Shown: positions 1 through 10,135 of the stretch, piece by piece
Numbering within the stretch: position 1 is the first letter of the stretch
Layout of the letters: the number at the start of each line of letters is the position of its first letter
From: Lysobacterales bacterium
GTDB lineage: Bacteria > Pseudomonadota > Gammaproteobacteria > Xanthomonadales > SZUA-5
Assembly: GCA_022844135.1 (NCBI GenBank)
Contig: JALHMG010000017.1
Coordinates: 1-64,000 of the forward strand
Length of the DNA stretch: 64,000 nucleotides
Direction of reading: 5' to 3'
Notes under the pieces: model-generated
Databases searched by the model: none
Seen by the model: only the letters and a program-made list of their open reading frames with translations
What the model was told of the DNA's origin: nothing
Made by a program: the position numbers and the translations under genes

Positions 1-172
1 CCCATTGGGACGACGAGCAACGAAGAGTCCGGCGCAAAGAACGAGCGAGGGTGAGGCGGGATTTTGCGCCGCATGCGGCGCGCCGCCGAACGCCAGCGCA
101 TGGATGCGCTGGCCGGAGGGGCAAAGCAGGAAGCGCAGCCGTGTTAGCGAGGAAATGGCAGCGAACACTCTG

Positions 173-553
173 TCAGTACGACCAACTCGATGATTTCCAC
201 GCTGTAACAACGAAATCAAGCCATTTCATCGCGACCGCATGAAATATGCGGGCTAGGGCGTTCCGGTAACACGCCGCGAGCGCCTCGGGTTCTCCGTCCG
301 TACCGCCGCGCAAGACCGGGCCCACGGTGTGAATGACGTAGCGGCACGGCAATCGGTACGCTCGCGTCAGCTTCGCCTCTCCGGTTCGACAACCGCCGAG
401 CAGGCGGCATTCTGCAACCAGCTCGGGTCCCGCGGCGCGATGGATCGCGCCATCGACACCACCGCCGCCAAGCAGCGAGCTGTTGGCCGCGTTGACGATC
501 GCATCGACCGCCAACGTCGTGATGTTGGCGCAGATCGCTCGCATCACACGCAT
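173..553 (-). pseudogene. C-terminally truncated macro-domain (ADP-ribose-binding) protein
   Basis: The first 100 residues match a macro domain of the YmdB / O-acetyl-ADP-ribose deacetylase type. The ligand-loop signature [21 protein letters not shown] is split here as [10 protein letters not shown] followed by [16 protein letters not shown], and a conserved YVIHTVGPV strand follows. Intact family members have roughly 165-180 residues and continue with the PAISTGVYGYP loop. This one loses homology after YRNALARIF and ends 20-odd unrelated residues later, so the second half of the fold is missing. The start is the ATG 16 bases after the stop of the upstream propeller gene, so the two were probably co-transcribed. 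The sequence from 1 to 172, where the missing end should lie, shows no macro-domain coding in any frame. Most likely it is non-functional. Confidence 0.7.
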
Positions 554-569
554 GGCATCACCGCGCAGC

Positions 570-3500
570 TCAATACTGCTCGGGGCGCAGTGCGATTTCG
601 GTAAGCGGCGCGATCGCCGCGTTGCGTTGCCAGCGTGCGTTCGGCGTGGCGGCGCTGGCGATGTCGATATTGGCTTGCCCGGCGCGTGCGCCGCTGTAGG
701 CGAACGCAATCTGCCCGGCAGTGGAGGTGGTCGGGGCGATCGCGGTGCAGTCCGGGCAGAAGCCGCGATAATTCTGCATCGCCAGCGTTTCGCTGGCACT
801 GTTCACGCCGACGCCGAGCGACCAGCGCGGCTGGCCAGCGCCGTCGTAGAAGTACAGCACTGAAGCGCGCACGCTGGCGTCGCTGTGAATGCTCAATCCC
901 CAGCCGGGTTCGGTTGGCGCGTACCAGGTGCCAGTGCGATCGGGATTGGCGAAGCCGCTGCCGATCAGCAAGGATTGGATCGGCTCAGTACCGGTGCGCG
1001 CGCCGAGCGTCCACCGCATGCTGCCCTGGGTGGCGCTGGTGAACGTCAGGCGCAGCTCGCCAGCGTTTTGCTCCACGGCTGCCGTGCCGTTCCAGGTGTA
1101 GCGCTTGAGCGTAGCCACGTACGGATTGGCGCGCGGTCCAACGCTCAGATACCAGGTTGGGCTGCCATCGTCGTTGTAGGTGTACCAGGTCGCGACCATA
1201 TTGCTGCCGGCGTGTTGAATGTCGAGACCGTGGCCGGATCGTGCCGGGTTGAACCATAGGCCGGCCAGCGCGCGCAGCGATGTCGACGCGGCGTCGGCGG
1301 GATTAGAGCCCTGGCGAATCTCGACGCCGTCGAGCACATTGTCGCCATCGCGATCGATGCCCAGACGGCGACCCAGACCGCGCGGCACGACGGTCCACGT
1401 CTGCGCGCTTGTGGCCGCCAGCGATTGCAACGCCGAGGCACTGACGCTCGAACCGCCATCGTCGGGAATGAAGCTGTCGCTGCTGCGATCGAATGCGTAG
1501 CCGCGATCGCCGCGAACGATCAGATCCAGCCGCCCCGCGCGTGCCTGCACCAGCATCTCGGCCGCACGCGCCGGCACGCTGACGCCAACGTGCACTTGTT
1601 GCCCGACACCAGCATGCGCATCTTTCGACAGCGGCGCAGGCGCTCCGAGCGGCGCATTCGGCCGTGGAAACTCCGATCCGGCGAAGGCCAGATTCATCGC
1701 GATCAAATCGGCCACGTCCTGATCGCTGCGAACCGAAAACACGCTCGCGGAGAAAAACTTCGCGAGCGAATCGACCGCACCGTCGTGGAAGAACCCAAAG
1801 CCGGCGTTGTTGTCGAGCTGGCTCAACTCGAAGCCGACCTTCTCATGCTGATTGCGCATTTGCGGCACCTTGATCGACACATTAGTCGAGCCATCGGTGC
1901 TGACGACGCCCAAGTGATTTTCTCCGTTAGGTCCGGTCGGCATAACGCGTCCACCGATCGGAAACCCGAGCACGCCGAGCAGCAGCGGGCCGTTGGTCGC
2001 CATTCCGGTGGGCAGCGTATGGCAACTGCCGCATTGGAAGACGTTGTCCAGAAGACCCGTGGTGAACAACTCCGTGCCGCGCACGGCATTGCCGACCGGC
2101 AACTGCGTACCCGCCATCGCAAAGCGCCCGCTCGCGTAATGACCCGCCAGCGGCAACGCCGTCGGCAGCGAATTGTCGAAGTTGCGGAATGGGTTTGGCG
2201 GGAAGTGAATCGTGCTGAGGAAGTCCTCGAAATCTTGCATTTCAGCAGCGGTCAGCTCCACATCGTCGCCCAGCAGTTCCTTGAACGCGGGGTTGAATGC
2301 CTCGATCCCGGCGCGGTCGCCGCGCCAATGGTGAGGCTCATGACCGATGATGTCCTGCATCGTTTGCGTGGTCATCGGCCCCTTCATCGAATGAAAGTCC
2401 TCGCAACGCGGCTGACCGATCTGCGTGATGCAGTTCTGGTCGAAGCGCTGCGGCGGTTTGCTGGGGTCGCCAAGATCCCACGCCAGCCGATCCATGCGCG
2501 CGTCGATGTGGCATGAGGCGCACGACACCTGCCCACCGCCGCTGGTGCGCTGGGTGTCGTACAGCAACGCTCTGCCCTCGCGGATCGCAGCCGGGAGCGG
2601 ATTGAACAACGCCAGACGCGTGCGTTCGGATTGGGTCGCGGTGTCGATCTGCGATAACGAGGCGTCGAAGTGATTCCACACATACAGGCGCGAACGTGCG
2701 CCATCGAGCGCCAGGCCGACGGGACCTGCGCCGACGCGGATCGGCTGCCCGATGCGCGCGCCGTTGGCATCGATCACGACGACGTTGTTCGAACCCATGC
2801 CGGCGATGTAGCCGCGCGAGCCGTCGGCGTTCCAGGCGATCGCGCGCGGATCGCCGAGCGAGCGCTCGCGTAAACTCGGCGCCACTGTCGCCGGCTGACC
2901 CGCGAGGTGCGGATTGAGATCGCTGACGACTTTACCGCTCGCCGCAACTCGCGCCAGATTCACGGTGACGAACTTGCCGTTGATGTTCGGCTCGAAGCGC
3001 ACTTCATTGCGCGCATCGGTACCAACCAGGGTCACTTCGCCGTTGCCGGGATTCACCGCCAGCGCCATCCCGATGTTCATCAGGCCGGTGGTGTAGCTCA
3101 CTTGCAAATCGCTGACGCGAATCGCCGCGATGTCGCGATCGCCGAGCGTCCAGCCCACGCGTCGTCCCGACACCGCCGCTTGCGGCCCGGAAACGAACGC
3201 GGTCCAGTCGCCATTGTTGTCGTCCATCCATCGACCTTGAGCGTCGCGCTTGACGATCAAACTCACGCGCGGAGGCGTGGCTGCGGCGTTGAGCGGCGGA
3301 TCAAAGGTCATGCCACGATTTGGCGGCGGATTGCGTCCGCCATACGGGCCGCGTGGGTCGCTGACGGCATTCGGGATGCCGGGGTTGATGTTGGTGAAAC
3401 TGCCGGCCAACACGGTGCTCGCGTTGCCCGACTCGAAAATCGCCGCGTACACCGTCGAGCCATCGCGGCTGACGGCCAGCGCGCGTGGATCCTCGCCATT

Positions 3501-3959
3501 GATCGCCACCACCTGCGGCGCCAACTGCAGAGCGTTCACATCGAACACTTGCACTTGATTCACTTGCGAGCAGCTGACGAAAACCTTGTTGCCAGCGAAC
3601 ACCACATCGAAGGGCTCATCGCTGGTGGCCAGGGTCCGCGACACGCGCCGACCTGGAACATCGACGATGCTGATCGAATCGGACAGGTGATTGACCACCC
3701 ACAGCTCGCCGTCGTTGCGCCACTGCGCCGCCACCGGATCGGCGCCGACCATGACGTTCCCGACCGGCAACGGCGCCTCGCCGGACACGTCGATCAGCTG
3801 CACGCGCGCATCGCTGGTGTGGGTTACTGCGAGCAACTGCCGATTGGGGCTCAATGCCAGCGCCCGCACCGGGTGATTTTCGAAGTTCACATACGGCACT
3901 TCGGCAGACACGGGCGCTGCGATGAACACCAGCGCAACCCACCCCAACATTCGAACCAT
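570..3959 (-). CDS. Exported beta-propeller protein with two c-type haem motifs
   Basis: The 1129-residue product starts with a Sec signal peptide ([19 protein letters not shown]). I chose this start over an upstream in-frame codon because it sits behind an AGGAAG ribosome site and begins the signal directly. The N-terminal third is a YVTN/Lactonase-type beta-propeller (repeats such as [15 protein letters not shown] and [14 protein letters not shown]). The middle carries two haem c attachment motifs, CASCH and CGSCH. The region after the second ([22 protein letters not shown]) recalls MauG/di-haem peroxidase-like cytochromes. The C-terminus has two copies of the GLWFNP/WYTY module found in several exported proteins here. 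It is probably a periplasmic or outer-surface redox protein; the substrate is unknown. It is divergent from the propeller lipoprotein gene that starts 72 bases away. Confidence 0.8.
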   Translation of the reverse strand: MVRMLGWVALVFIAAPVSAEVPYVNFENHPVRALALSPNRQLLAVTHTSDARVQLIDVSGEAPLPVGNVMVGADPVAAQWRNDGELWVVNHLSDSISIVDVPGRRVSRTLATSDEPFDVVFAGNKVFVSCSQVNQVQVFDVNALQLAPQVVAINGEDPRALAVSRDGSTVYAAIFESGNASTVLAGSFTNINPGIPNAVSDPRGPYGGRNPPPNRGMTFDPPLNAAATPPRVSLIVKRDAQGRWMDDNNGDWTAFVSGPQAAVSGRRVGWTLGDRDIAAIRVSDLQVSYTTGLMNIGMALAVNPGNGEVTLVGTDARNEVRFEPNINGKFVTVNLARVAASGKVVSDLNPHLAGQPATVAPSLRERSLGDPRAIAWNADGSRGYIAGMGSNNVVVIDANGARIGQPIRVGAGPVGLALDGARSRLYVWNHFDASLSQIDTATQSERTRLALFNPLPAAIREGRALLYDTQRTSGGGQVSCASCHIDARMDRLAWDLGDPSKPPQRFDQNCITQIGQPRCEDFHSMKGPMTTQTMQDIIGHEPHHWRGDRAGIEAFNPAFKELLGDDVELTAAEMQDFEDFLSTIHFPPNPFRNFDNSLPTALPLAGHYASGRFAMAGTQLPVGNAVRGTELFTTGLLDNVFQCGSCHTLPTGMATNGPLLLGVLGFPIGGRVMPTGPNGENHLGVVSTDGSTNVSIKVPQMRNQHEKVGFELSQLDNNAGFGFFHDGAVDSLAKFFSASVFSVRSDQDVADLIAMNLAFAGSEFPRPNAPLGAPAPLSKDAHAGVGQQVHVGVSVPARAAEMLVQARAGRLDLIVRGDRGYAFDRSSDSFIPDDGGSSVSASALQSLAATSAQTWTVVPRGLGRRLGIDRDGDNVLDGVEIRQGSNPADAASTSLRALAGLWFNPARSGHGLDIQHAGSNMVATWYTYNDDGSPTWYLSVGPRANPYVATLKRYTWNGTAAVEQNAGELRLTFTSATQGSMRWTLGARTGTEPIQSLLIGSGFANPDRTGTWYAPTEPGWGLSIHSDASVRASVLYFYDGAGQPRWSLGVGVNSASETLAMQNYRGFCPDCTAIAPTTSTAGQIAFAYSGARAGQANIDIASAATPNARWQRNAAIAPLTEIALRPEQY

Positions 3960-4031
3960 GACGTTCTTCCTACACGCGGCGCCGGACGGCGCGCAGTATT
4001 CTGCACGCACTGCCCAGCAAGAACGCACGCC

Positions 4032-7000
4032 ATGCGAAAAGGTTTACTGCTGTCGATCGCCATGCTGCCGCTGCTCAGCTGCACGCCCTACGCAAAGAAC
4101 GTCAGAAGCAACGACGGCCCGCCGCCGGTGATCAAGGATCCGCGCGCCGAGCCCATCGGCGAGTTCATGGCCCATCTTTACAGCTATCCCACCGGGCGAT
4201 TCGATCCGGCGTGGTGGAATGCGGCAAGCGACCAGGACAGCAAAGTGACCTCGGCGCTGCCGGATGGATTTCACTTCGCCGAAAAGAATGCGGTGCTCAA
4301 TCCCAATGCGTTCACGCCGCTCGGTCCGCAGCCTTTGAATCAAGGCAACGACCGCGTGACCGGACGGATCAACGACATCGTCGTTTCGCCGCAGCCCTTG
4401 ATCGCTGGCGACCAGAACTCCTATCGCGTCTTTGTTGCCAGCGACGGTGGCGGCGTCTGGCGCTCGGACAATTGCTGTTCGGTCAATACGACCTTCACCA
4501 ACGTCACCGACGATCCGGACATCCAGAGCATCGCCATTGGCGACCTGGAAATGGACCCCAATAACCCGAATGTGATTTACGCCGGCACCGGCGATCTGCG
4601 CTTCGGCTCCTGGTCGTTCGGCTCAGCGGGCGTGCTCAAGTCGAGCGATGGCGGCAACACCTGGGACGTGCTCGGCCGCGAGGTGTTCGTGCCCAACTAC
4701 CCGGCGTCGTTGAGCGCCTTTCCGCAATACCAGGCGATCGGCAAAGTGCTGGTCGATCCTGGCAACAGCAACCAGCTTTCGGTCGGCACCAAAACCGGTC
4801 TGTACTTCTCCTACGATGCCGGCGCCACCTGGAGCGGGCCGTGCCTGACCAACCCGTACGGGCCGACCAGCAGCAATCGGCATCGACAGGACATCACGGC
4901 ACTCAATGCAGTCCGTTCGGGCGGCACCACCACGCTGTACGCGGCGGTGGGCGCGCGCGGCTCGGCGACACCGGTGCAGCCGGATCTCGACCAGAACGGC
5001 GCCAACGGCGTGTACCGCACCAACTGGCCAACCGCCGCATGCCCGGCCGTCAACGCCTGGACGCTGATCTCGCGAGAGAACAATGGCTGGCCTGCGAATA
5101 CCGGCGTCGGCGTTTCGTTTGCGCCATTCGGTCGCGTCGAGCTGGCAATCGCGCCCTCCCAGCCGAATGTGATTTACGCCAAGACCATCAACACCAGCGA
5201 CTTCGAAATCCAGGCGGTGTATCGCAGCGTCGATGGCGGCAACACCTGGCAGTTGCGCAGCCAGCCATTCGGGGCGTCGTTCACCGGGTGCTTGCCGGGC
5301 GGCCAGAACTGGTACAACGCCGGCATCAGCGTCGATCCGAACAATCCAGAAACCCTCATCTTGAGCGCCTTTTGGGTACATCGCTCCACCGATGGCGGCA
5401 ATACCTTCTCATCGATCTCCTGTACCCGCACCGGCACCAACGACGCCGGCGCCATCCATATCGATCAACACGCACGCGCCTTTATTGGCGGCGATTCCAA
5501 TCGCTTGCTGGTTGGCAACGACGGCGGCGTGTACTACACGGAAAATGCGACGGCAGCGATTCCAAGCTGGACGCCGCTCAACGCATCGATCAACGCCATC
5601 GAGTTTTACTCGGGCGATTTGTCGGCGAACTTCGCGACCAGCAACAACCGCGTGGTGATCGGCGGCGCTCAGGACAACGGCACCAGCGTGCTCACACAGA
5701 GTGGACCGGCCGGGCCCGCAGCGTGGACCCACGTTTTTGGCGGCGATGGCATCACCACCCGCATCGAGCCGATCCTCAGGCAGCGCGTTTACATGTCCAG
5801 CCAGCGCGGCAACGTGGTCGTCAGCACCAACGGCGCCAATGCGCCAGAGTCGTCAGCCTCGGGCGCCTGGGGCGCCGGACAAACCAGCGGCGACCCGAAG
5901 AGCTTTTTGATGCCCTTCGATTTGTATCGCTATGGCGACACCAGCGTGGCCGACAGCGGCTGCACCACGAGCGAGGGCTGCACGCACTTGATCGCCGGCA
6001 CCAATCGCGTGTGGGAGACTACCAACGGCGCCACTGCGTCGAGTACGGCCGCGCGCTGGACGGCCATCAGCCCCAACCTCACTAAAGACGCGCTGATCCT
6101 GGGAACCGACAATCGCTCGGTGATTCAAGGTCTGCGCTTTGCGCCATCGACGCGCCGCGTGGCGATGGTGGGAACGCTCGATGGCAACGTCTGGTTCGGG
6201 CGCAACCTCGGCAACACCTCGCCTGCCGAGTGGCGCAATGTCACCGGCAGCAATCAAGTCCTGCCCAATCGCCCGGTGCTCGATGTCGCCGTCGATCCGG
6301 TTAACCCGACCATCGGCTACGCGGCGGTGGCCGGCTTTTCGGCGAATACGCCCGCGCAACCCGGCAACGTGTTCCAGGTTCGTTGCAACGCCGATTGCAC
6401 GAGCTTCACATGGCGCAATGTGTCGGGCAATCTGCCGTCGATTCCGGTGAACACCGTCATCGTCAATCCGTGGATTCCGAGCCAGGTGTTTGCTGGCAGC
6501 GATTGGGGCCTGTATTTCACCGACAACGTCGATGCCGAGCAGGTGATCTGGCAACGCTTCGAAGGCTTGCCGAGGGCGATGATCTGGCACCTCAACATCG
6601 ATCGCGGATTCTCCACGCTCGCCGCGTTCACGCGTTCGCGCGGCGCCTGGGTGTGGCCCTTGCCACGCAGCTTGAGCGCATCGAACTTGACCGGCCTTTG
6701 GTACGTGCCGGGCGAAGATGGCTGGGGCTTGTCGATGGCGCATCAGGGCGACGTGTTGTTCCCGGCGTGGTACACCTACGATGCCAGCGGCCGCCCGGCG
6801 TGGTATTTGATTGCGGGCGCGACGCGCAGCAGCGATGGCAGCTACAGCGGCAACATCTTCTCGTTCACCGGCACCCCGTTCAATCAGATCAACGGCCCGG
6901 TCAACGGCCCAAGCACGCAGATCGGCACGGCGCGTTTTCGCGAGCAGAGCAATGGCCGATTGCAGTTCGAATACACCATCGGCGGCATCACGCAGACAAA

Positions 7001-7454
7001 GTCGATGACACGCATTGCGCCAGGCTCGATTCCGGCCTGCGTCTTCGTGCAGGGCTCTCGCGCCGACAGCAGCAATCGCAGCGATACCTGGTGGAATCCC
7101 GCGGAATCCGGCTGGGGCGTGCAACTTACCGAAGGCGGCGATTCGATTTTCGCCGCGTGGTACACCTACGCCAGCGATGGCCGCCCGATGTGGCTGAGCG
7201 GGCTATTGCAACGCGGCAGCGATGGGCGCTTCAGCGGCACTATCACACGTCCTCAGAGCGGTACGCCGTTCAACCAGATCAACGGCAATCCGGCAACCAC
7301 GTTCCCGTTGCCGGTGGTGGGCTCGGCGACGTTGAGTTTCAGCAACGGCGAGCGCGGCACGTTCACCTACACCCTCGATGGCATCACCCAGAGCAAACCG
7401 ATCGAGCGCTTTGTCTATGCTGGGCCCACGCAATCTCGTTGCCAGGCCCCATGA
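4032..7454 (+). CDS. Asp-box (BNR/VPS10-like) beta-propeller lipoprotein
   Basis: The 1140-residue product begins with a lipoprotein signal ([17 protein letters not shown]), with Cys17 as the likely lipidated residue. This start was chosen because the long open frame upstream of it has no homology and the signal begins here. The body holds repeated Asp-box motifs ([28 protein letters not shown]), as in sialidase/VPS10-type propellers that bind glycans or polymers. No catalytic sialidase residues can be assigned from the sequence. Two tandem GLWYVP / [13 protein letters not shown] modules form the C-terminus. The stop codon overlaps the start of rpe by 4 bases (ATGA), an odd partner that implies shared transcription. 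A cell-surface binding or scavenging role is inferred. Confidence 0.8.
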   Translation: MRKGLLLSIAMLPLLSCTPYAKNVRSNDGPPPVIKDPRAEPIGEFMAHLYSYPTGRFDPAWWNAASDQDSKVTSALPDGFHFAEKNAVLNPNAFTPLGPQPLNQGNDRVTGRINDIVVSPQPLIAGDQNSYRVFVASDGGGVWRSDNCCSVNTTFTNVTDDPDIQSIAIGDLEMDPNNPNVIYAGTGDLRFGSWSFGSAGVLKSSDGGNTWDVLGREVFVPNYPASLSAFPQYQAIGKVLVDPGNSNQLSVGTKTGLYFSYDAGATWSGPCLTNPYGPTSSNRHRQDITALNAVRSGGTTTLYAAVGARGSATPVQPDLDQNGANGVYRTNWPTAACPAVNAWTLISRENNGWPANTGVGVSFAPFGRVELAIAPSQPNVIYAKTINTSDFEIQAVYRSVDGGNTWQLRSQPFGASFTGCLPGGQNWYNAGISVDPNNPETLILSAFWVHRSTDGGNTFSSISCTRTGTNDAGAIHIDQHARAFIGGDSNRLLVGNDGGVYYTENATAAIPSWTPLNASINAIEFYSGDLSANFATSNNRVVIGGAQDNGTSVLTQSGPAGPAAWTHVFGGDGITTRIEPILRQRVYMSSQRGNVVVSTNGANAPESSASGAWGAGQTSGDPKSFLMPFDLYRYGDTSVADSGCTTSEGCTHLIAGTNRVWETTNGATASSTAARWTAISPNLTKDALILGTDNRSVIQGLRFAPSTRRVAMVGTLDGNVWFGRNLGNTSPAEWRNVTGSNQVLPNRPVLDVAVDPVNPTIGYAAVAGFSANTPAQPGNVFQVRCNADCTSFTWRNVSGNLPSIPVNTVIVNPWIPSQVFAGSDWGLYFTDNVDAEQVIWQRFEGLPRAMIWHLNIDRGFSTLAAFTRSRGAWVWPLPRSLSASNLTGLWYVPGEDGWGLSMAHQGDVLFPAWYTYDASGRPAWYLIAGATRSSDGSYSGNIFSFTGTPFNQINGPVNGPSTQIGTARFREQSNGRLQFEYTIGGITQTKSMTRIAPGSIPACVFVQGSRADSSNRSDTWWNPAESGWGVQLTEGGDSIFAAWYTYASDGRPMWLSGLLQRGSDGRFSGTITRPQSGTPFNQINGNPATTFPLPVVGSATLSFSNGERGTFTYTLDGITQSKPIERFVYAGPTQSRCQAP

Positions 7455-8113
7455 AACAGACATCCGTTATCGCTCCATCGATCCTCTCTGCCGATTTTGC
7501 GCGCCTGGGCGAGGAGACGCGCGCCGTGCTCGACGCTGGCGCCGACTGGGTGCATTTCGACGTGATGGACAATCACTATGTGCCCAATCTCACCATCGGA
7601 CCGCTGGTCTGCGAGAGCTTGCGCAAATACGGCATTGCGGCGCCCATCGACGTGCATCTGATGGTCAAACCGGTTGACCGCATTATCCCGGACTTTGCCA
7701 AGGCCGGCGCCAGTCTGATCAGCTTCCATCCCGAAGCCAGCGAGCACATCGATCGCACGCTCGGCCTGATTGCCGATCAGGGTTTGCAAGCTGGCCTGGT
7801 ATTCAATCCCGCCACACCTTTGCACTGGCTCGATCACACGCTGCATCGGCTCGATCTGGTGTTGATCATGTCGGTCAACCCGGGCTTCGGCGGGCAATCG
7901 TTCATCCCCAGCGCGCTCGACAAGATTCGCGCCGTGCGTCAGCGTATCGACGCCAGCGGGCGAGCGGTGCGTTTGGAAGTCGATGGCGGCATCAAGCAGG
8001 ACAACATCGGCGCCGTGTCGGCCGCCGGCGCCGACACTTTCGTCGCCGGTTCGGCGATCTTCGGCAAGCCCGACTATCGCGCAACGATTGCCGCGATGCG
8101 GGCGGCGCTGTGA
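7451..8113 (+). CDS. rpe: Ribulose-phosphate 3-epimerase
   Basis: The protein interconverts ribulose-5-phosphate and xylulose-5-phosphate in the pentose phosphate pathway in the cytoplasm. The 220 residues are the full family length. The TIM-barrel signatures are all present: [14 protein letters not shown] at the N-terminus, the metal/catalytic [25 protein letters not shown], the [12 protein letters not shown] loop, and EVDGGI with the catalytic Asp. The ATG overlaps the stop of the preceding lipoprotein gene, so translation is probably coupled. No terminator is evident between rpe and the downstream response-regulator gene. Confidence 0.97.
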   Translation: MKQTSVIAPSILSADFARLGEETRAVLDAGADWVHFDVMDNHYVPNLTIGPLVCESLRKYGIAAPIDVHLMVKPVDRIIPDFAKAGASLISFHPEASEHIDRTLGLIADQGLQAGLVFNPATPLHWLDHTLHRLDLVLIMSVNPGFGGQSFIPSALDKIRAVRQRIDASGRAVRLEVDGGIKQDNIGAVSAAGADTFVAGSAIFGKPDYRATIAAMRAAL

Positions 8114-8160
8114 GCATCAAGATCCAGAGCGTTTCACCAGCTTCTAAGGAGCGCTCGCAC

Positions 8161-8208
8161 ATGGCAAAAGACAGGCAACGCGAGCGGCGCTACTTGCCAG
8201 AGCCATAG
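8161..8208 (+). CDS. Possible 15-residue basic leader peptide
   Basis: A short open frame, MAKDRQRERRYLPEP, has a strong ribosome-binding site: AAGGAG lies 9 bases upstream. It sits between rpe and the response-regulator gene. It could be a translated leader or chance. The good Shine-Dalgarno is the only support, and no homology is recognised. Confidence 0.25.
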   Translation: MAKDRQRERRYLPEP

Positions 8209-8253
8209 CGCTACGCCTACCGTTCGCGCCTACGTGTCTAAACGAAAGTGCTC

Positions 8254-8943
8254 ATGGCCCGCCAGATAGCAATTGTCGAAGACGAACCCGCAATTCGCGC
8301 CAATTACACCGATGCATTGAAGCGCTACGGTTATGAAGTCACCGCGTACTCCACGCGCCCGCAGGCCTCGGCGGCGTTCGCACTGCGCATTCCGGATCTG
8401 GTACTGATCGACATTGGCCTGGGCGATGAACCCGAGGGCGGCTTCGAGTTGTGCCGCGAATTGCGCCAGCGCTCGACGACGTTGCCGATCATCTTTCTGA
8501 CCGCGCGCGATTCGGATTTCGACATCATTTCCGGCCTGCGCCTGGGCGCCGACGATTATTTGACGAAAGACATCAGCCTGCAGCATTTGCTGGCACGCAT
8601 CGTGTCGCTGTTCCGCCGCGTCGAGGCACTGAGCCTTCCGGCCGGCAAGGATCAGTTGCTCGAACATGGGCCGCTCAAGCTGGAAGGCGATCGCATGCGC
8701 GTGACCTGGAACGATCAGGAGATACCGCTCACGGTAACCGAGTTCTGGATCGTGCACGCGCTGGCGCGTTATCCCGGTCACATCAAGAATCGCGATCAGC
8801 TGATGAGCGCCGCGCAAGTGGTAGTGGACGAGGCCACGATCACCAGTCACATCAAACGCATCCGCAAGAAATTCGTGGCCTTCGATCCGAACTTCGATGC
8901 CATCGACACGTTGCACGGCGTGGGCTATCGCTGGAAGGCCTGA
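8254..8943 (+). CDS. PdsR-like response regulator (orphan)
   Basis: The product is a 229-residue OmpR-type regulator. An N-terminal receiver domain shows the acidic pocket (IVEDEPAIRANY), the phospho-acceptor Asp in LVLIDIGLGDE, and Lys in the YLTKDIS loop. A C-terminal winged helix has LTVTEFWIVHALARYPGH and ITSHIKRIRKKF. The pattern, including ADDYLTKDISL and the ending GVGYRWKA, closely resembles the regulator of the 'proteobacterial dedicated sortase system' (PdsR). No PdsS kinase, sortase or LPXTG-type target lies nearby, so the regulator is an orphan here. The ATG was chosen over a GTG two codons upstream because of the CGAAAG site 5 bases before it. The PdsR assignment is from recalled family sequence and is not verified. 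Confidence 0.8.
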   Translation: MARQIAIVEDEPAIRANYTDALKRYGYEVTAYSTRPQASAAFALRIPDLVLIDIGLGDEPEGGFELCRELRQRSTTLPIIFLTARDSDFDIISGLRLGADDYLTKDISLQHLLARIVSLFRRVEALSLPAGKDQLLEHGPLKLEGDRMRVTWNDQEIPLTVTEFWIVHALARYPGHIKNRDQLMSAAQVVVDEATITSHIKRIRKKFVAFDPNFDAIDTLHGVGYRWKA

Positions 8944-9058
8944 GCATTCCGGCGCGACGGGTCGTCAGGCGGCTCCTGTCAGTATCGCCTGCACTCGCTT
9001 TGCAACTGTAATGTGAGCACATCGTAGACTCCATCGCACATTCACGTTGGAGTGCACC

Positions 9059-10018
9059 ATGCGCCTTTGGATACTCGCCCTCGCTTTTGTGGCCACCAGC
9101 GCCGCCGCGCAGAACACGCGCGTATTGATGGATACCGATCGCGGTCCGATCCTGGTTGAGCTTGATCGCACGCGCGCACCGAATACGGTGGCGAATTTCT
9201 TGTCGTACGTCGACGACGGCACCTACAACAACACGCTGGTGGACCGCGTGGTCCGAAACTTCGTGGTGCAGGGCGGTGGCTTCAAAGACTCCGGCTCAGC
9301 GGTGACTCGGCGCGCGGCAATAAGCAGCGAACGCAACAATGGCCTCTCGAACACGCCGGGAACGCTTGCGATGGCTCTAATGACGCCACAAGGCGCTCCG
9401 CCGAACGTCAACAGCGCAACCACGGATTTCTTTTTCAACACGGGCACGAATACCTCACTGAACGCGAATTTCACTGTGTTTGGTCGCATGATTTTCGGGA
9501 CAAAGACGCTTGCGGACATGAACGCGTCGCCGCTGTTCGCCAATTCAGAGCTGCCGTTGAGGATCCCGCTCGTCAGGCGCATGGTGCGCGTCACGCCGGG
9601 CGAGTTTCCCATCCTGCCGTTGCACACGGGCGCGTGGTTCGACCCGGCCAATTCAGGCAAGGGATTTCTTCTGGAAGTGGCGCGTATCGACGGCGTTGAG
9701 GGCAATCCGCAGATGCTGGTCGCCTGGTACGATTTTCATGAAGGCCGCCAGATCTGGATGAACGGCATTGCATCGTTCCCGTACGGCGCCAGCAGCGTCG
9801 AGGTGCCGCTGCAAATCAGCACGGGCGGTCAGTTCGGCGCGGCGTTCAACCCCAGTCAAGTGACCACCAACAGCAATTGGGGACGGATCACCATTCGCTT
9901 CACCAGTTGCGATGCCGGCACGTTTACCTACACCACGGCATTTGGCAATGGCACGGTTCCGGTGCGCAGTCTGACGCTGCCGACCAACGAAGCGTGCGCC
10001 GCGAATAAGGTGCCGTAA
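9059..10018 (+). CDS. Exported cyclophilin-type peptidyl-prolyl isomerase with extra C-terminal module
   Basis: A signal peptide (MRLWILALAFVATSAAAQ) precedes a cyclophilin fold of about 165 residues. The family landmarks are NFLSYVDDGTYNNTLVDRVV, FVVQGGGF (catalytic region) and FTVFGRMIFG. The active-site Arg/Gln segment is recognisable, but the usual HRV reads DRV, as in some periplasmic PpiA relatives. The last 120 residues are not cyclophilin: they are a copy of the exported-protein module (GAWFDPANSGKGF and LVAWYDFHEG). The ATG follows GGAG by 6 bases, and a TTG four codons earlier is less likely. The likely role is proline isomerisation during folding of exported proteins. The downstream gene is convergent. 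Confidence 0.85.
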   Translation: MRLWILALAFVATSAAAQNTRVLMDTDRGPILVELDRTRAPNTVANFLSYVDDGTYNNTLVDRVVRNFVVQGGGFKDSGSAVTRRAAISSERNNGLSNTPGTLAMALMTPQGAPPNVNSATTDFFFNTGTNTSLNANFTVFGRMIFGTKTLADMNASPLFANSELPLRIPLVRRMVRVTPGEFPILPLHTGAWFDPANSGKGFLLEVARIDGVEGNPQMLVAWYDFHEGRQIWMNGIASFPYGASSVEVPLQISTGGQFGAAFNPSQVTTNSNWGRITIRFTSCDAGTFTYTTAFGNGTVPVRSLTLPTNEACAANKVP

Positions 10019-10070
10019 TCGCCGCATCGATGCGCTTTCGCAGCGAAGGCAGCTCGGGATGCATGGCGAC

Positions 10071-10101
10071 AAAAACGAAGGGCCGCGTGAGCGGCCCTTC
10101 G
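10071..10101 (-). terminator. Rho-independent terminator of the DUF4397 gene
   Basis: On the minus strand, a perfect 11-bp GC-rich stem (CGAAGGGCCGC and its complement) with a 4-base loop is followed directly by TTTTT. It lies 35 bases after the stop of the DUF4397-type gene and faces the cyclophilin gene. Confidence 0.9.
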
Positions 10102-10135
10102 CAACAACATTGCAACTCAATGCGTGATCAACGCC

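Noticed and set aside
1..172. A small plus-strand open frame at the left edge
   Set aside because: It has no homology, no ribosome site and the skewed residue content of a shadow; nothing else was seen there.
2907..4031. Upstream extension of the Asp-box lipoprotein
   Set aside because: The added 375 residues lie antisense to the haem-propeller gene and have no homology; the lipoprotein signal begins at 4032.
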